From assembly GCF_017873435.1 (NCBI RefSeq), contig NZ_JAGGKG010000020.1, positions 25,340-89,339 of the forward strand: 64,000 nt of DNA. The letters are read 5' to 3'. Shown piece after piece: positions 1-9,499 of this stretch. The notes beneath the pieces were generated by a model. The model worked only from the letters and a program-made list of their open reading frames with translations. It was not told the origin of the DNA and did no database searches. A program made the position numbers and the translations under genes. This stretch comes from Paenibacillus turicensis (GTDB taxonomy: Bacteria; Bacillota; Bacilli; Paenibacillales; Paenibacillaceae). Each line of letters begins with the position of its first letter. Within the stretch, counting starts at the first letter, position 1.

Positions 1-1229
1 AAGGCTGGGGAGAGACACATTGGTGGAATGTGTTGCCCCTAGTTTCTAGCTTTGATCTAAGCTATGAGGGCGAAGGTCATGATGAAAATTACGTTGATGA
101 CAGTTCAGGTGAGCTAGAGGATGCTAGAGCAGCGATGCTAGAAGCGGCGGAGGTGCTTGCGCATGGGGGGACTGTTGCATTTCCGACAGAAACCGTATAT
201 GGGCTTGGGGCAGATGCAAGAAATACAGAAGCGGTACAGCGTATTTTTACTGCAAAAGGTAGACCCGCTGACAATCCACTTATCGTCCATATTGCGAAAA
301 AAGAGCAGCTAGCTGAATTGGTGATGGGTATAAATAAAACCGAAGAGGTACTGATCCAGCATTTTTGGCCAGGACCGTTAACCTTAGTGCTCCCTGTAAA
401 GCAGGGGGCTGTTTCGCCGTTGGTCACAGCAGGCTTATCTACAGTTGCGGTACGAATGCCTGATCATGAGATCGCATTACAGCTTATAGCAGCGTCTAAC
501 TGCCCAATCGCCGCACCAAGTGCGAATCGTTCTGGTCGCCCAAGTCCAACAAAAGCAAGACATGTTGGGGAGGATTTAGCTGGATCAATTTCTGGAATCG
601 TGGATGGAGGAGCAACGGGAGTTGGTGTCGAATCTACAGTAGTGCAGGTGGAAAAAGAAGGGAATATCACGATCCTTCGCCCAGGTGGAATTACAATCGA
701 GCAGCTATCTGCGCTCCAATTAGGTGAGGTTAAGCTTGATCCAGCTCTGCTAGTAGATACAACGAACCTAAACCCTGACGGAACACTGCAAAATGACATA
801 AAAAGCTTCTTCATGGAAAATGCATCAAACAAAAATCAGGAACAAGCTTCTGTGACACCTAAGTCACCAGGCATGAAATACAAGCATTACGCACCACGTG
901 GGCAATTATACATTGTTAGAGGGGAAGACCCTAACCAAATTTCCACTTATATTCAGGCAGGGCTAGCACGAGCCAAGGCACAACAGGAAAAGACTGGTGT
1001 AATTGCGTTTGAAGAACAGATTGCCAACTATGATGCAGATGTAGTGGTTTCTTTAGGGGCAATGAAGCATTTGGAAACGGCGGCTCATCGGCTCTATGAT
1101 GCATTAAGAACAATGGACGAGCAAGAGGTCACTTTTATATTAGCAGAAGGTTGCTCAGAGCAAGGGGTTGGCGCTGCAATTATGAATCGGTTGCTAAAGG
1201 CGGCGGGCCATCGGATCGTTGATCTTTAA
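1..1229 (+). CDS. tsaC: L-threonylcarbamoyladenylate synthase (Sua5/YwlC type), 5' end probably outside window
   Basis: Makes threonylcarbamoyl-AMP from threonine, bicarbonate and ATP for t6A37 modification of ANN-decoding tRNAs. The YrdC/Sua5 core is clear: FPTETVYGLGADA, KGRPADNPLIVHI, PSANRSGRPSPT and GVESTVV, then the Sua5 C-terminal domain with SPGMKYKHYAPRG. The first start codon in the window is GTG at 30. The frame stays open to the left edge, and the upstream residues GETHWWNV resemble the N-terminus of YwlC (MKTKRWFV in B. subtilis, from memory). The true start therefore probably lies before base 1. The C-terminus is complete (stop at 1229). A stretch between about residues 235 and 275 (counting from the GTG at 30) is longer than in B. 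subtilis YwlC. Confidence 0.93.
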   Translation, partial: GWGETHWWNVLPLVSSFDLSYEGEGHDENYVDDSSGELEDARAAMLEAAEVLAHGGTVAFPTETVYGLGADARNTEAVQRIFTAKGRPADNPLIVHIAKKEQLAELVMGINKTEEVLIQHFWPGPLTLVLPVKQGAVSPLVTAGLSTVAVRMPDHEIALQLIAASNCPIAAPSANRSGRPSPTKARHVGEDLAGSISGIVDGGATGVGVESTVVQVEKEGNITILRPGGITIEQLSALQLGEVKLDPALLVDTTNLNPDGTLQNDIKSFFMENASNKNQEQASVTPKSPGMKYKHYAPRGQLYIVRGEDPNQISTYIQAGLARAKAQQEKTGVIAFEEQIANYDADVVVSLGAMKHLETAAHRLYDALRTMDEQEVTFILAEGCSEQGVGAAIMNRLLKAAGHRIVDL

Positions 1230-1264
1230 CTTTTATATAAAAAACGAAAGGAGAGTGATCGCCT

Positions 1265-3292
1265 ATGGAGATGTTTGAAATTGTACTCATTATGCTTATA
1301 TTAATTGGGCTTTCTAACGTGCTTAATCGCTTTATTCCATTTATTCCGGTTCCCTTATTCCAAATTGTATTAGGAACAGGAGTTGCATTGCTCCCTACAG
1401 GCATACATATGGAGCTAAATACGGAGCTGTTTTTGCTCATGTTCATTGCTCCGCTACTTTATAACGATGGAAAAAGAACGCCTAGAGAAGAATTGTGGAA
1501 CTTGCGCTCGCCTATATTGTTGTTAGCATTAGGGCTTGTATTTGTAACTGTATTTGCTGGTGGTTATTTGATTCATTGGTTAATTCCAACGATGCCGATG
1601 CCAGCCGCATTTGCACTTGCCGCGATCTTATCTCCTACAGATGCTGTAGCTGTTAGTGCTTTAGCGGGGAGAATATCGCTACCTAAAGGCATATTACGCT
1701 TGCTTGAAGGAGAATCGCTTGTTAATGATGCTTCAGGACTGGTTGCTTTTAAATTTGCAGTTGCGGCGATGGTCACAGGCACATTTTCGATAGGTGAAGC
1801 GACATGGAGCTTTATTTATATTGCTGTTGGAGGGTTTGTGTGTGGGGTTGTTGTCTCCTTTCTTATTGTATGGTTAAGAGTATTCTTACGCCGACTTGGG
1901 ATGGAGGATGTGACGATCCATATGCTTCTACAGCTACTCACGCCCTTCGTCATTTATTTATTTGCGGAGGAGTTAGGGTTTTCAGGGATTTTAGCGGTGG
2001 TTGCAGGTGGAATTGTGCATGCGATTGAGCGTGATCGTACAGAATCGCTTCAGGCGGAGCTTCAGGTTGTGTCTAAAAATACATGGAGCGTCATCATTTA
2101 CATTTTAAATGGACTCGTGTTTGTCATTATGGGATTGCAAATCCCAGATGCGACGGCAACGATTTGGCAAAATCCTGATTATAGCAACCTTCAAGTGTTA
2201 GGGTTTATCGGCATTATTTCTTTATCCTTGATTTTAATCCGCTTTATTTGGGTGTATTTATTTTGGGAAGGCTCTTGGTTGCTGGGGAGTGGCGAACAGA
2301 TGGGGAAACCGAAGCTCATGTCTTCAGTGCTCATTTCCTTGTCAGGTGTACGCGGGGCAGTCACCCTTGCGGCAGCATTGTCAATTCCTTATGTTATATC
2401 AGGAGGTGCCCCTTTTCCAGAGAGGGATCTCATTATTTTCATCTCGGCTGGTGTCATTTTATTTTCATTAGTGATCGCAAGTGTCATGCTTCCGCTCCTA
2501 TCTCAAAACCCGTCGGAGCATGCCGCAGAAGAAGCTAAGTGTGAGGATGAGGCTAAGGCCGCTTTGCTTAAAGCGGGTATTGTAGCTATTCGGGAACAAA
2601 CGACCCCAGAAAATAGCTTTGCTGCCAATCTCGTTGTAGCACAATATGAGGAACGGTTGAGAAAATTGGAGAACAATGAAGAAGAAATCCCTGACGCAAA
2701 ACGTCATAAGCAAGAGATTAAGCTTAGAATGATTGGGCTTGAGGCGGAACGAGCTGCCATTCAAAAAATGATAGATAATGAAGAGCTTACAGGAGAGCTT
2801 GCCCAGCGAATTGAACAAACGATGAATCAAATGGAGATGATTATTTCTAGTCGTTTCAAAATGTTGATCATGGTTTCTTGGATTCGTTTGCGTCGACTGC
2901 TCTTTAAACAGTTTTATAAAAAGCAAGCTGAATTACATGAATGTGATCTGCAGCGATTAAGACAAGTTCGGGTCGTGTCTTCTCAAGCTGCAATTAAAGC
3001 GATAAAAGGTCAGATGAATGTGACCAATCGAGTTGCGGGGTTAAACATTATTCAGCATTATAAGGATCTCATTGCACGATTGGAGCAGCAGGATATGACA
3101 CGATCGGCGCAGGATGAATGGTTTAGTGAGCACAAAAATGAGCTACAAATAGCTGCCATTCAAGCAGAACGAAATGAAATTCAGCATATGTTCCAGCGTG
3201 GTGAAATTACGCGAGCCTATGCTGCTAAGCTTCGTCAATACATTAATTATATCGAAGCGGGCATTTTGTATTCTGATTTAGAAGAAGAATAG
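1265..3292 (+). CDS. Na+(K+)/H+ antiporter, CPA1 family, with long cytoplasmic C-terminus
   Basis: Cation/proton exchanger for pH and Na+ homeostasis. About 12 hydrophobic segments fill residues 1-410. The CPA1 signatures SPTDAVAVSAL and GESLVNDASG (ion-binding Asp region) and SGVRGAVTLAAALS are all visible. The remaining ~260 residues are charged and largely helical, consistent with a cytosolic regulatory tail. AAAGGAGAGTGAT precedes the ATG at 1265. It lies 35 bases after tsaC and just before mntP, an insertion relative to B. subtilis where ywlC and ywlD are adjacent. The substrate (Na+ or K+) cannot be told from sequence. Confidence 0.9.
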   Translation: MEMFEIVLIMLILIGLSNVLNRFIPFIPVPLFQIVLGTGVALLPTGIHMELNTELFLLMFIAPLLYNDGKRTPREELWNLRSPILLLALGLVFVTVFAGGYLIHWLIPTMPMPAAFALAAILSPTDAVAVSALAGRISLPKGILRLLEGESLVNDASGLVAFKFAVAAMVTGTFSIGEATWSFIYIAVGGFVCGVVVSFLIVWLRVFLRRLGMEDVTIHMLLQLLTPFVIYLFAEELGFSGILAVVAGGIVHAIERDRTESLQAELQVVSKNTWSVIIYILNGLVFVIMGLQIPDATATIWQNPDYSNLQVLGFIGIISLSLILIRFIWVYLFWEGSWLLGSGEQMGKPKLMSSVLISLSGVRGAVTLAAALSIPYVISGGAPFPERDLIIFISAGVILFSLVIASVMLPLLSQNPSEHAAEEAKCEDEAKAALLKAGIVAIREQTTPENSFAANLVVAQYEERLRKLENNEEEIPDAKRHKQEIKLRMIGLEAERAAIQKMIDNEELTGELAQRIEQTMNQMEMIISSRFKMLIMVSWIRLRRLLFKQFYKKQAELHECDLQRLRQVRVVSSQAAIKAIKGQMNVTNRVAGLNIIQHYKDLIARLEQQDMTRSAQDEWFSEHKNELQIAAIQAERNEIQHMFQRGEITRAYAAKLRQYINYIEAGILYSDLEEE

Positions 3293-3395
3293 AAGAAAAG
3301 CTGAAGAAAAAATGTCTGTTTTAGCTCTGATAAGGTCTGATTTTCCTCCTTTGTGCATAGGTTGTACAAGACTAGTGAACATGGGGGAAAAGATA

Positions 3396-3956
3396 ATGGC
3401 AGTTGCTTATGCTTATCTAGGTGAATGGGTAACAATTATATTGATGGCCTTAGCACTAGGTATGGATGCCTTTTCATTGGGGATTGGCATCGGAATGAAA
3501 GGGATTCGTAAAAAAGAAATTCTACTTATAGCAAGTGTTGTTGCTTTTTTTCATATATTAATGCCGTTGTTAGGCGTAGCAACTGGACAATATGTAGGTC
3601 GATTGCTAGGAGAGCTATCACAATACGTGGCAGGTGGCTTACTAGCTTTACTTGGTGGACATATGATTTATAATGCAATGAAGGAGGGGGAAGCTCAGAT
3701 GATCTCCCACCAGTCCTTTCTTGGTATTGTATTGTTTTCACTCAGCGTAAGCATTGATTCCTTTTCGATCGGGATCACACTAGGGATGTTTCATGCCAAT
3801 CTGTGGCTTATCGTCTTGTTGTTTGGATTTTGTGGTGGCTTATTGTCTATGATGGGTCTAATGTTAGGCAAAAAAGTAGGTCGTTCTTTAGGGGAATATG
3901 GTGAGGCGGTGGGCGGCGCCATCTTGTTAGCATTTGGACTACTGTTTATATTTTGA
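3396..3956 (+). CDS. mntP: Manganese efflux pump MntP (YwlD)
   Basis: Six-helix membrane exporter of Mn2+. It consists of two related halves, each with the family Asp motif in a helix: ALALGMDAFSLGIGIGMKG near the N-terminus and SVSIDSFSIGITLGM in the second half. The start is placed at ATG 3396, preceded by GGGGGAAAAGATA, giving 186 residues. The open frame extends upstream to 3312, but that extension is not family-like. No yybP-ykoY Mn riboswitch is recognisable in the ~100 bases upstream, so control is probably from an upstream promoter. The position between tsaC and ywlE matches B. subtilis. Confidence 0.92.
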   Translation: MAVAYAYLGEWVTIILMALALGMDAFSLGIGIGMKGIRKKEILLIASVVAFFHILMPLLGVATGQYVGRLLGELSQYVAGGLLALLGGHMIYNAMKEGEAQMISHQSFLGIVLFSLSVSIDSFSIGITLGMFHANLWLIVLLFGFCGGLLSMMGLMLGKKVGRSLGEYGEAVGGAILLAFGLLFIF

Positions 3957-4030
3957 TTAATAATACGAATTTGATAAACTATACGAATAAGTGTAGCAAA
4001 ACAAGACAAGCTTCTGGGGGTGAACAATCA

Positions 4031-4594
4031 ATGCTGCGAATCTTATTTGTTTGTACAGGGAATACATGTCGTAGCCCAATGGCAGAAGGAATATTACGTA
4101 AATTAGCAGCGGAGCGCAAGCTTGAGGTTGAGGTGTCTTCTGCGGGTGTAGCTGCGGTGGACGGGATGCCGATTTCGAAACATGCACAAGGTGTACTCGC
4201 AGATCAAGGCATCACAGATCAGATCAGTTCTAAGCAATTAAGCGCAGAGCTAGTAGGATGGGCGGATATCATTTTAACATTAACGAGTGCTCATCGTCGT
4301 TACGTTATTCAGAGCTTTCCAGAGGCAGTGGAGAAGACATATATTTTAAAGGAATACGTGACAGAGGATACAGAGCAAACTGAACTACGTGAGCTTATGG
4401 CTGAATTTGAAATGAATAAGGCGATCGGAAAGGAGCTTGAGCCCGCGCGGTTAGAGCGACTTAGAGATTTATACCATGCGATGCCAGGTTATGATGTTTC
4501 AGATCCGTTTGGTGGCTCAAGAGAAGATTATGATATTGTAGCTCAGGAGATTACAGAAGCGATTAATAAGCTATTGGACAAGCTTACTGAGTAA
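4031..4594 (+). CDS. ywlE: Protein-arginine phosphatase YwlE
   Basis: Low-molecular-weight phosphatase fold enzyme that reverses arginine phosphorylation by McsB, linking to CtsR and ClpCP quality control. The P-loop CTGNTCRSPMAEG starts at residue 8. The Thr in CTGNTCR is the residue known to favour phosphoarginine over phosphotyrosine, which is the reason for naming it ywlE rather than a generic LMW-PTP. The C-terminal DPFGG carries the general-acid Asp. ATG 4031 follows a GGGGGTG ribosome site, giving 187 residues, longer than the ~150 of B. subtilis YwlE through a charged stretch around residues 110-150. Confidence 0.88.
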   Translation: MLRILFVCTGNTCRSPMAEGILRKLAAERKLEVEVSSAGVAAVDGMPISKHAQGVLADQGITDQISSKQLSAELVGWADIILTLTSAHRRYVIQSFPEAVEKTYILKEYVTEDTEQTELRELMAEFEMNKAIGKELEPARLERLRDLYHAMPGYDVSDPFGGSREDYDIVAQEITEAINKLLDKLTE

Positions 4595-4656
4595 ACTGCC
4601 AAAAAATCAAGGTTGCTTTTACTGCTATCATGTTTTATTCTTAATGAAGATAGCAA

Positions 4657-4732
4657 GGATCCGATGTAACTGGCGACGAAATGGAGTATACCATGATGGA
4701 GCATCGGAACATACGGCCGGTCGCCTGGGCAA
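4657..4732 (+). promoter_or_regulatory. ZTP (pfl) riboswitch aptamer ahead of ywlG-glyA
   Basis: The conserved ZTP blocks are present: CCGATGTAACTGGCGA at 4661-4676 and CGGTCGCCTGGGCA at 4718-4731. Stem P1 pairs CCGATG (4661-4666) with CATCGG (4702-4707), and the second domain supplies CGCCTGGGCA. Members of this class bind ZTP/ZMP, which accumulate when 10-formyl-tetrahydrofolate is short, and switch on purine and one-carbon genes. Its place before ywlG-glyA (serine to methylene-THF) fits. An intrinsic terminator follows at once, so control is by transcription attenuation. Confidence 0.9.
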
Positions 4733-4770
4733 AGAGCAAAACACAGTTACCTGTGTTCTGCTCTTTTTTT
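4733..4770 (+). terminator. Expression-platform terminator of the ZTP riboswitch
   Basis: AGAGCAAAACACAG (4733-4746) pairs with CTGTGTTCTGCTCT (4751-4764) around TTAC and is followed by a T run to 4770. It starts directly after the aptamer's CCTGGGCA. Ligand binding would be expected to block its formation. Confidence 0.88.
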
Positions 4771-4806
4771 CAAAATATAGAGATATATGAGAAAGGACTT
4801 GCAGAA

Positions 4807-5397
4807 ATGGAAACAGCTTTCGTACCAGATCAAATTGCAAAGCAAGCAACACTTGTATTAAAGGAGTTAGTTGAAGTAGGTCATCTTGGTCAAGGTAGCT
4901 TAGTCGTAATTGGAGCTAGCACAAGTGAGGTGGCGGGCAAAAAAATTGGAACAGCCGGTCAAATCGACATTGGTGCAGAGTTGTATGCAGGATTAACGGA
5001 GGTAAGCCGCGAGTTTGGGCTGCATCTTGTCTTTCAATGCTGTGAACATTTAAATCGTGCGCTTGTTGTCGAACGTCAAGTTTTGCGGCAGTTCAATTTA
5101 ACAGAGGTTGCGGCGGTGCCGATTCCTGGCGCTGGGGGTTCAATGGCAGCAACTGCGTACAAATTGATGAATACTCCTTGTTTAGCTGAGAGCATTCAAG
5201 CTGACGCGGGCATCGATATTGGTGAAACGATGATTGGTATGCATCTTCGCCCTGTTGCAGTTCCAGTAAGAACCTACATTCGTTTTATTGGTCACGCTAG
5301 AGTAAACGCCGCTTGGACTCGTCCGAAGCTTATTGGTGGGGCAAGGGCGCAATATGCGCAAGCAGAGACATCTGGTAATACAAGTAGCTGTGAGTAA
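4807..5397 (+). CDS. ywlG: YwlG family protein (TIGR01440 / UPF0340)
   Basis: Conserved Firmicute protein of unknown function, consistently next to glyA. Seen here: LVVIGASTSEVAGKKIGTAG, FQCCEHLNRALV and VPVPGAGGSMA-like segments typical of the family. ATG 4807 follows AAAGGA with good spacing, giving 196 residues. Extending upstream would run into the riboswitch and terminator and is rejected. It is co-transcribed with glyA 57 bases downstream and shares the ZTP riboswitch. No enzymatic role is assigned. Confidence 0.88.
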   Translation: METAFVPDQIAKQATLVLKELVEVGHLGQGSLVVIGASTSEVAGKKIGTAGQIDIGAELYAGLTEVSREFGLHLVFQCCEHLNRALVVERQVLRQFNLTEVAAVPIPGAGGSMAATAYKLMNTPCLAESIQADAGIDIGETMIGMHLRPVAVPVRTYIRFIGHARVNAAWTRPKLIGGARAQYAQAETSGNTSSCE

Positions 5398-5454
5398 GGT
5401 ATTAACAACTTTATCATAAATAATCAAATTCACTTATTCGGGAGGAAATGGAAC

Positions 5455-6705
5455 ATGGATCAATTGAAGAAGCAGGACCCTGCTGTATTAGAGGCAATGA
5501 ATTTAGAGCTACATCGTCAACAAAACAATATTGAGCTAATTGCCTCTGAGAACATCGTCAGTGAAGCAGTAATTGAAGCAATGGGTTCTGTACTAACGAA
5601 CAAGTATGCAGAAGGCTATCCGGGAAAACGTTACTATGGTGGCTGTGAGCATGTGGACATTGTTGAAAATATTGCTCGCGACCGTGCGAAGGAATTGTTT
5701 GGCGCAGACCATGCTAACGTACAACCTCATTCTGGTGCACAAGCGAATCTTGCGGTTTATTTGACAGCGTTAAAGCCAGGCGACACGGTACTTGGTATGA
5801 ACCTTTCTCATGGCGGCCACCTTACGCATGGTAGTCCTGTAAATGCTTCAGGCTTACTTTATAATTTTGTTTCCTATGGCGTTCAAGAGGATAGCTTCTT
5901 GATTGATTATGATGAAGTACGGAAGGCAGCATTTAAGCATCGCCCTCGTCTAATTGTAGCTGGAGCAAGTGCTTATCCGCGTATTATCGATTTTGAAAAG
6001 CTAGGTCAAATTGCGAATGATGTAGGCGCATTGTTTATGGTGGATATGGCACACATCGCAGGTTTAGTTGCTGCGGGTCTTCATCCAAATCCAGTACCTC
6101 ATGCACATTTTGTGACCACAACTACGCATAAAACGTTGCGTGGACCTCGTGGAGGTATGATTTTATGTCGTCAGCCATGGGCAGCAGCGATTGATAAAGC
6201 GGTATTCCCTGGTACACAAGGGGGACCATTGATGCATGTTATCGCTTCTAAAGCGGTAGCGCTTGGTGAAGCCTTAGCACCTGAATTTAAGACATATGCA
6301 CAAAATGTAATTGATAATGCAGCAACTTTAGCGGAAACACTTATTGCAGAAGGTTTAAATCTTGTATCTGGCGGTACAGACAACCACTTAATGCTGATCG
6401 ATACGCGTAATTTGAATATTACAGGTAAAGACGCTGAGCATGTGCTTGATGCTGTGGGTATTACTGTAAACAAAAACTCTATTCCATTTGATCCAACAAG
6501 TCCATTTGTAACAAGTGGAATTCGTGTAGGTACACCTGCGGTGACTTCCCGTGGTATGGATCAGGAAGCGATGAAGGTGATTGGTAAAACGATCGCACTT
6601 GTGTTAAAAAATCCGAAGGATGAAGCAAGCTTAGCAGAGGCTCGTAAAAATGTAGCAGAATTAGCTGCTAAGTTCCCGATTTACACAGGACTTCGCTACG
6701 AATAA
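5455..6705 (+). CDS. glyA: Serine hydroxymethyltransferase
   Basis: PLP enzyme converting serine plus THF to glycine plus 5,10-methylene-THF. The PLP lysine is K226 in [34 protein letters not shown] and [11 protein letters not shown] are standard. Length is 416 residues, normal for the family. GGGAGGAAATGGAAC lies before ATG 5455. It forms the second gene of the ZTP-controlled unit with ywlG. Confidence 0.98.
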   Translation: MDQLKKQDPAVLEAMNLELHRQQNNIELIASENIVSEAVIEAMGSVLTNKYAEGYPGKRYYGGCEHVDIVENIARDRAKELFGADHANVQPHSGAQANLAVYLTALKPGDTVLGMNLSHGGHLTHGSPVNASGLLYNFVSYGVQEDSFLIDYDEVRKAAFKHRPRLIVAGASAYPRIIDFEKLGQIANDVGALFMVDMAHIAGLVAAGLHPNPVPHAHFVTTTTHKTLRGPRGGMILCRQPWAAAIDKAVFPGTQGGPLMHVIASKAVALGEALAPEFKTYAQNVIDNAATLAETLIAEGLNLVSGGTDNHLMLIDTRNLNITGKDAEHVLDAVGITVNKNSIPFDPTSPFVTSGIRVGTPAVTSRGMDQEAMKVIGKTIALVLKNPKDEASLAEARKNVAELAAKFPIYTGLRYE

Positions 6706-6757
6706 AAGAGGATGCTCCTAGCTCATAATAGTTGAAGCTACTCTACCGTTGTTAAAC

Positions 6758-6798
6758 AAACCTCTAGTCATAATGAACATTGTGATTAGAGGTTTTTG
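6758..6798 (+). terminator. Terminator after glyA
   Basis: AACCTCTAGTCATAATG pairs imperfectly with CATTGTGATTAGAGGTT, then TTTTGTTTG. It separates glyA from upp. Confidence 0.75.
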
Positions 6799-6888
6799 TT
6801 TGTATGCTCATGGCATTCGCTTAGCGACAGTGATATAATAAACGGGATTTGTAGAAAAAGACTCAGCAATATACCGGAGGGACTAACA

Positions 6889-7518
6889 ATGCCAAAATTG
6901 GTGGTATGCGATCATCCGTTGATCCAACACAAACTTACAATGATTCGCGATATGCGGACAAACACGAAAGACTTTCGTGAATTAGTAGATGAAGTAGCTA
7001 CATTGATGGCTTACGAAATTACGCGCGAAATTCCTTTAGAGGAAATTACAGTACAGACTCCAGTGGCAGAAGCGAAGGTGCGCGTGATTGCAGGACGTAT
7101 GCTTGGGCTAATTCCAATCTTAAGAGCGGGACTTGGTATGCTTGATGGTGTTCTGAAATTGTTACCAGCAGCAAAGGTGGGGCATGTTGGTCTATTCCGT
7201 GATCCTGTCACTTTACAGCCTGTAGAGTACTATTTGAAGCTACCTACAGATGTACAAGAGCGCGAGCTTATTGTCATTGATCCTATGCTAGCTACTGGGG
7301 GATCTGCGATTGCTGCGATTGATGCACTTAAAAATCGTGGTTGTACTCAAATTAAAATGATGAATCTTATTGCAGCACCTGAAGGTGTACAAGCCGTACA
7401 TGAAGCGCATCCTGATGTTGATATTTATGTCGCCGCTTTAGATGAACGATTAGATGAACATGGCTACATTATTCCAGGTCTTGGAGACGCTGGTGACCGT
7501 CTATACGGAACGAAGTAA
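6889..7518 (+). CDS. upp: Uracil phosphoribosyltransferase
   Basis: Salvages uracil with PRPP to UMP. The PRPP-binding loop [12 protein letters not shown] and the uracil-site C-terminus [16 protein letters not shown] are intact. ATG 6889 with CCGGAGGG upstream gives 209 residues, the usual family length. The open frame reaches back to 6796, but that part overlaps the glyA terminator. It is followed 50 bases later by mnaA. Confidence 0.97.
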   Translation: MPKLVVCDHPLIQHKLTMIRDMRTNTKDFRELVDEVATLMAYEITREIPLEEITVQTPVAEAKVRVIAGRMLGLIPILRAGLGMLDGVLKLLPAAKVGHVGLFRDPVTLQPVEYYLKLPTDVQERELIVIDPMLATGGSAIAAIDALKNRGCTQIKMMNLIAAPEGVQAVHEAHPDVDIYVAALDERLDEHGYIIPGLGDAGDRLYGTK

Positions 7519-7568
7519 TATACCCTTGTAGGTGACTATAAGAGATAATCTATGGAAAGGAAGCCATT

Positions 7569-8711
7569 ATGTCTAAAATTAAAGTGATGACGATATTTGG
7601 TGTGCGACCTGAAGCGATTAAAATGGCGCCACTTATTCTCGAATTACAAAAGCATCCTGAACATATTGAATCAATTGTATGTGTAACCGCACAGCACCGT
7701 GAAATGCTGGACCAAGTGCTTGATGTATTTAAAATTGAACCTGACTATGATTTGGATGTCATGAAGCCAAGCCAGACGTTAAACGAGATTACAATTCGTG
7801 TGCTCCAAGGCTTGGAGGGAGTGCTGCGTGAAGCGAAGCCTGATATTGTGTTGGTGCATGGAGATACACTCACTACTTTCCTTGCCAGCTATGCCGCCTT
7901 TTTACAAGGAATTAAGGTTGGACATGTGGAAGCGGGCTTGCGCACGTGGAATAAAATGTCTCCTTATCCAGAGGAAATGAACCGTCAATTAACGGGTGTT
8001 TTAGCTGATTTACACTTTGCGCCAACCTCAGGTGCAGCTGGGAATTTGTTAAAGGAAAATAAGCCAAAGTCAAGCATATATATCACAGGCAATACAGTAA
8101 TAGATGTGTTTCAATATACTGTACAGCCCGATTATAGGGATTCTGTGCTTGAATGGGCCCAAGGCAAACGCCTTATTTTAATGACGGCTCATCGTCGTGA
8201 ATCGCAAGGAGAACCACATTTAAACATTTTCCGTGCAATCCGTAGAATTGCAGATGAATTTGAGGATATTGCCATCGTTTATCCTGTTCATCCAAGCCCT
8301 GCGGTTAAGATTCCGGCGTATGAACACTTGGGAAATCATCCTAGAATTAAGCTCATCGACCCTCTTGATGTTGTGGATTTGCATAACTACTATCCACATA
8401 CACATCTGATCCTAACGGATTCTGGTGGTCTGCAAGAAGAAGCGCCTACACATGGCGTACCTGTACTCGTCTTGCGTGACACAACAGAGCGTCCAGAAGG
8501 GATTGAGGCCGGTACGCTAGAGCTTGTTGGCACCGATGAGGAGATGGTTTATGAACGTACGAAGGTATTGCTCAGTGACAAGGAAACCTATAACAAGATG
8601 AGTCTTGCAGCCAATCCATTTGGAGATGGGCATGCATCAAGAAGAATTGTGGAAGCAATTTTACATCATTTTGGAGTAGTAAGTGAGCGTCCTGAGGAAT
8701 TTAAGGTATAA
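7569..8711 (+). CDS. mnaA: UDP-N-acetylglucosamine 2-epimerase (non-hydrolysing)
   Basis: Interconverts UDP-GlcNAc and UDP-ManNAc. The 380-residue GT-B fold protein shows the family pattern: FGVRPEAIKMAPL at the start, VHGDTLTT, VGHVEAGLRT, MTAHRRES and LTDSGGLQEEA. GAAAGGAAGCC precedes ATG 7569. UDP-ManNAc is the donor for the TagA-type transferase at 31.4 kb, so MnaA probably feeds the cell-wall polymer to which the SLH proteins bind. Its place between upp and atpI differs from B. subtilis. Confidence 0.94.
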   Translation: MSKIKVMTIFGVRPEAIKMAPLILELQKHPEHIESIVCVTAQHREMLDQVLDVFKIEPDYDLDVMKPSQTLNEITIRVLQGLEGVLREAKPDIVLVHGDTLTTFLASYAAFLQGIKVGHVEAGLRTWNKMSPYPEEMNRQLTGVLADLHFAPTSGAAGNLLKENKPKSSIYITGNTVIDVFQYTVQPDYRDSVLEWAQGKRLILMTAHRRESQGEPHLNIFRAIRRIADEFEDIAIVYPVHPSPAVKIPAYEHLGNHPRIKLIDPLDVVDLHNYYPHTHLILTDSGGLQEEAPTHGVPVLVLRDTTERPEGIEAGTLELVGTDEEMVYERTKVLLSDKETYNKMSLAANPFGDGHASRRIVEAILHHFGVVSERPEEFKV

Positions 8712-9089
8712 AATGGAACAAAAGTACTAATGTTCTAGTCCAGAAGCACTGACCATACATATGAACTGTATGGTTTGACGCTTTCACAGTGATCATTATC
8801 ACATTTGTTTGCTTTTTTAAGTAATTGACAAAAAGTCGTCACATTCAGTAAAATGAGTTGGGATTAGTTGAAATAAGCTTAAAGGCTTATGAACAAGCTG
8901 CAATAGCGGTAGAATTGTGTCGAATTTTGTACAATCTTCTAAAATGTAGCTCCATGCATAAACTCCTTGCCAAAAAATTCCGATTATAATAAGGGAGCAA
9001 AGCGGTATATGCTGGTAAGGGTTATCGTTTTATATGCGTGTGACTGATATGCAGGACTTTTAATGATCAAAGTCAATGGAGGGAATGAA
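8712..9089 (+). promoter_or_regulatory. Intergenic region with probable atp operon promoter
   Basis: There is no gene in these 378 bases. A hairpin CCATACA/TGTATGG lies near 8742-8762 without a clean T run. The best sigma-A promoter is TTGACA at 8825-8830, an 18-base spacer, and TAAAAT at 8849-8854. A second TATAAT at 8985-8990 lacks a good -35. The leader to atpI would be about 230 bases. Confidence 0.55.
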
Positions 9090-9467
9090 ATGGATCAGTT
9101 ACACTCCATTACTGTGACCGTAACGAGGATCACGATAATTATATTATCTGCCTTGTTTATGGGATGGGCTTTTCTTCCTGCACACCGAACTATCCTATCT
9201 GGAGTTATGTTGGGTCTGGTTGTTGGTTTGGTGAATACCACCTATCTTTCTAACAGAGTACGTAGACTAGCTCAAATTGTGGTAACTCAGGAGAATAGTC
9301 GCTTTAGTTTTGGCTTTCTAACGAGAATGTGTCTTGTGGTGCTTACCTTTGCGGTTGCATTTAGGCTTGATACTTTATCTATGGAAGCAACGATTTGTGC
9401 GCTATTTGTCCCACAGCTTCTTACGATCCCTGTCGGTATTTTTGTATCGCTTCGGAACAAGTCTTAA
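9090..9467 (+). CDS. atpI: ATP synthase subunit I
   Basis: Small membrane protein (125 residues, about four hydrophobic segments) that assists c-ring assembly and Mg2+ handling, and always heads Bacillus atp operons. The sequence is weakly conserved; position and topology carry the call. ATG 9090 follows GGAGGGAATGAA. The frame extends nine codons upstream, but the ribosome site supports 9090. Stop is 32 bases before atpB. Confidence 0.85.
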   Translation: MDQLHSITVTVTRITIIILSALFMGWAFLPAHRTILSGVMLGLVVGLVNTTYLSNRVRRLAQIVVTQENSRFSFGFLTRMCLVVLTFAVAFRLDTLSMEATICALFVPQLLTIPVGIFVSLRNKS

Positions 9468-9499
9468 CCAGTCTAAAGCGAAAGGAGGGAATCATATTT

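Noticed and set aside
3293..3395. yybP-ykoY Mn riboswitch before mntP
   Set aside because: The gap is about 100 bases and lacks the conserved loop sequences.
8985..8990. TATAAT as the main atp promoter
   Set aside because: No acceptable -35 at 16-18 bases; the promoter at 8825-8854 fits better.
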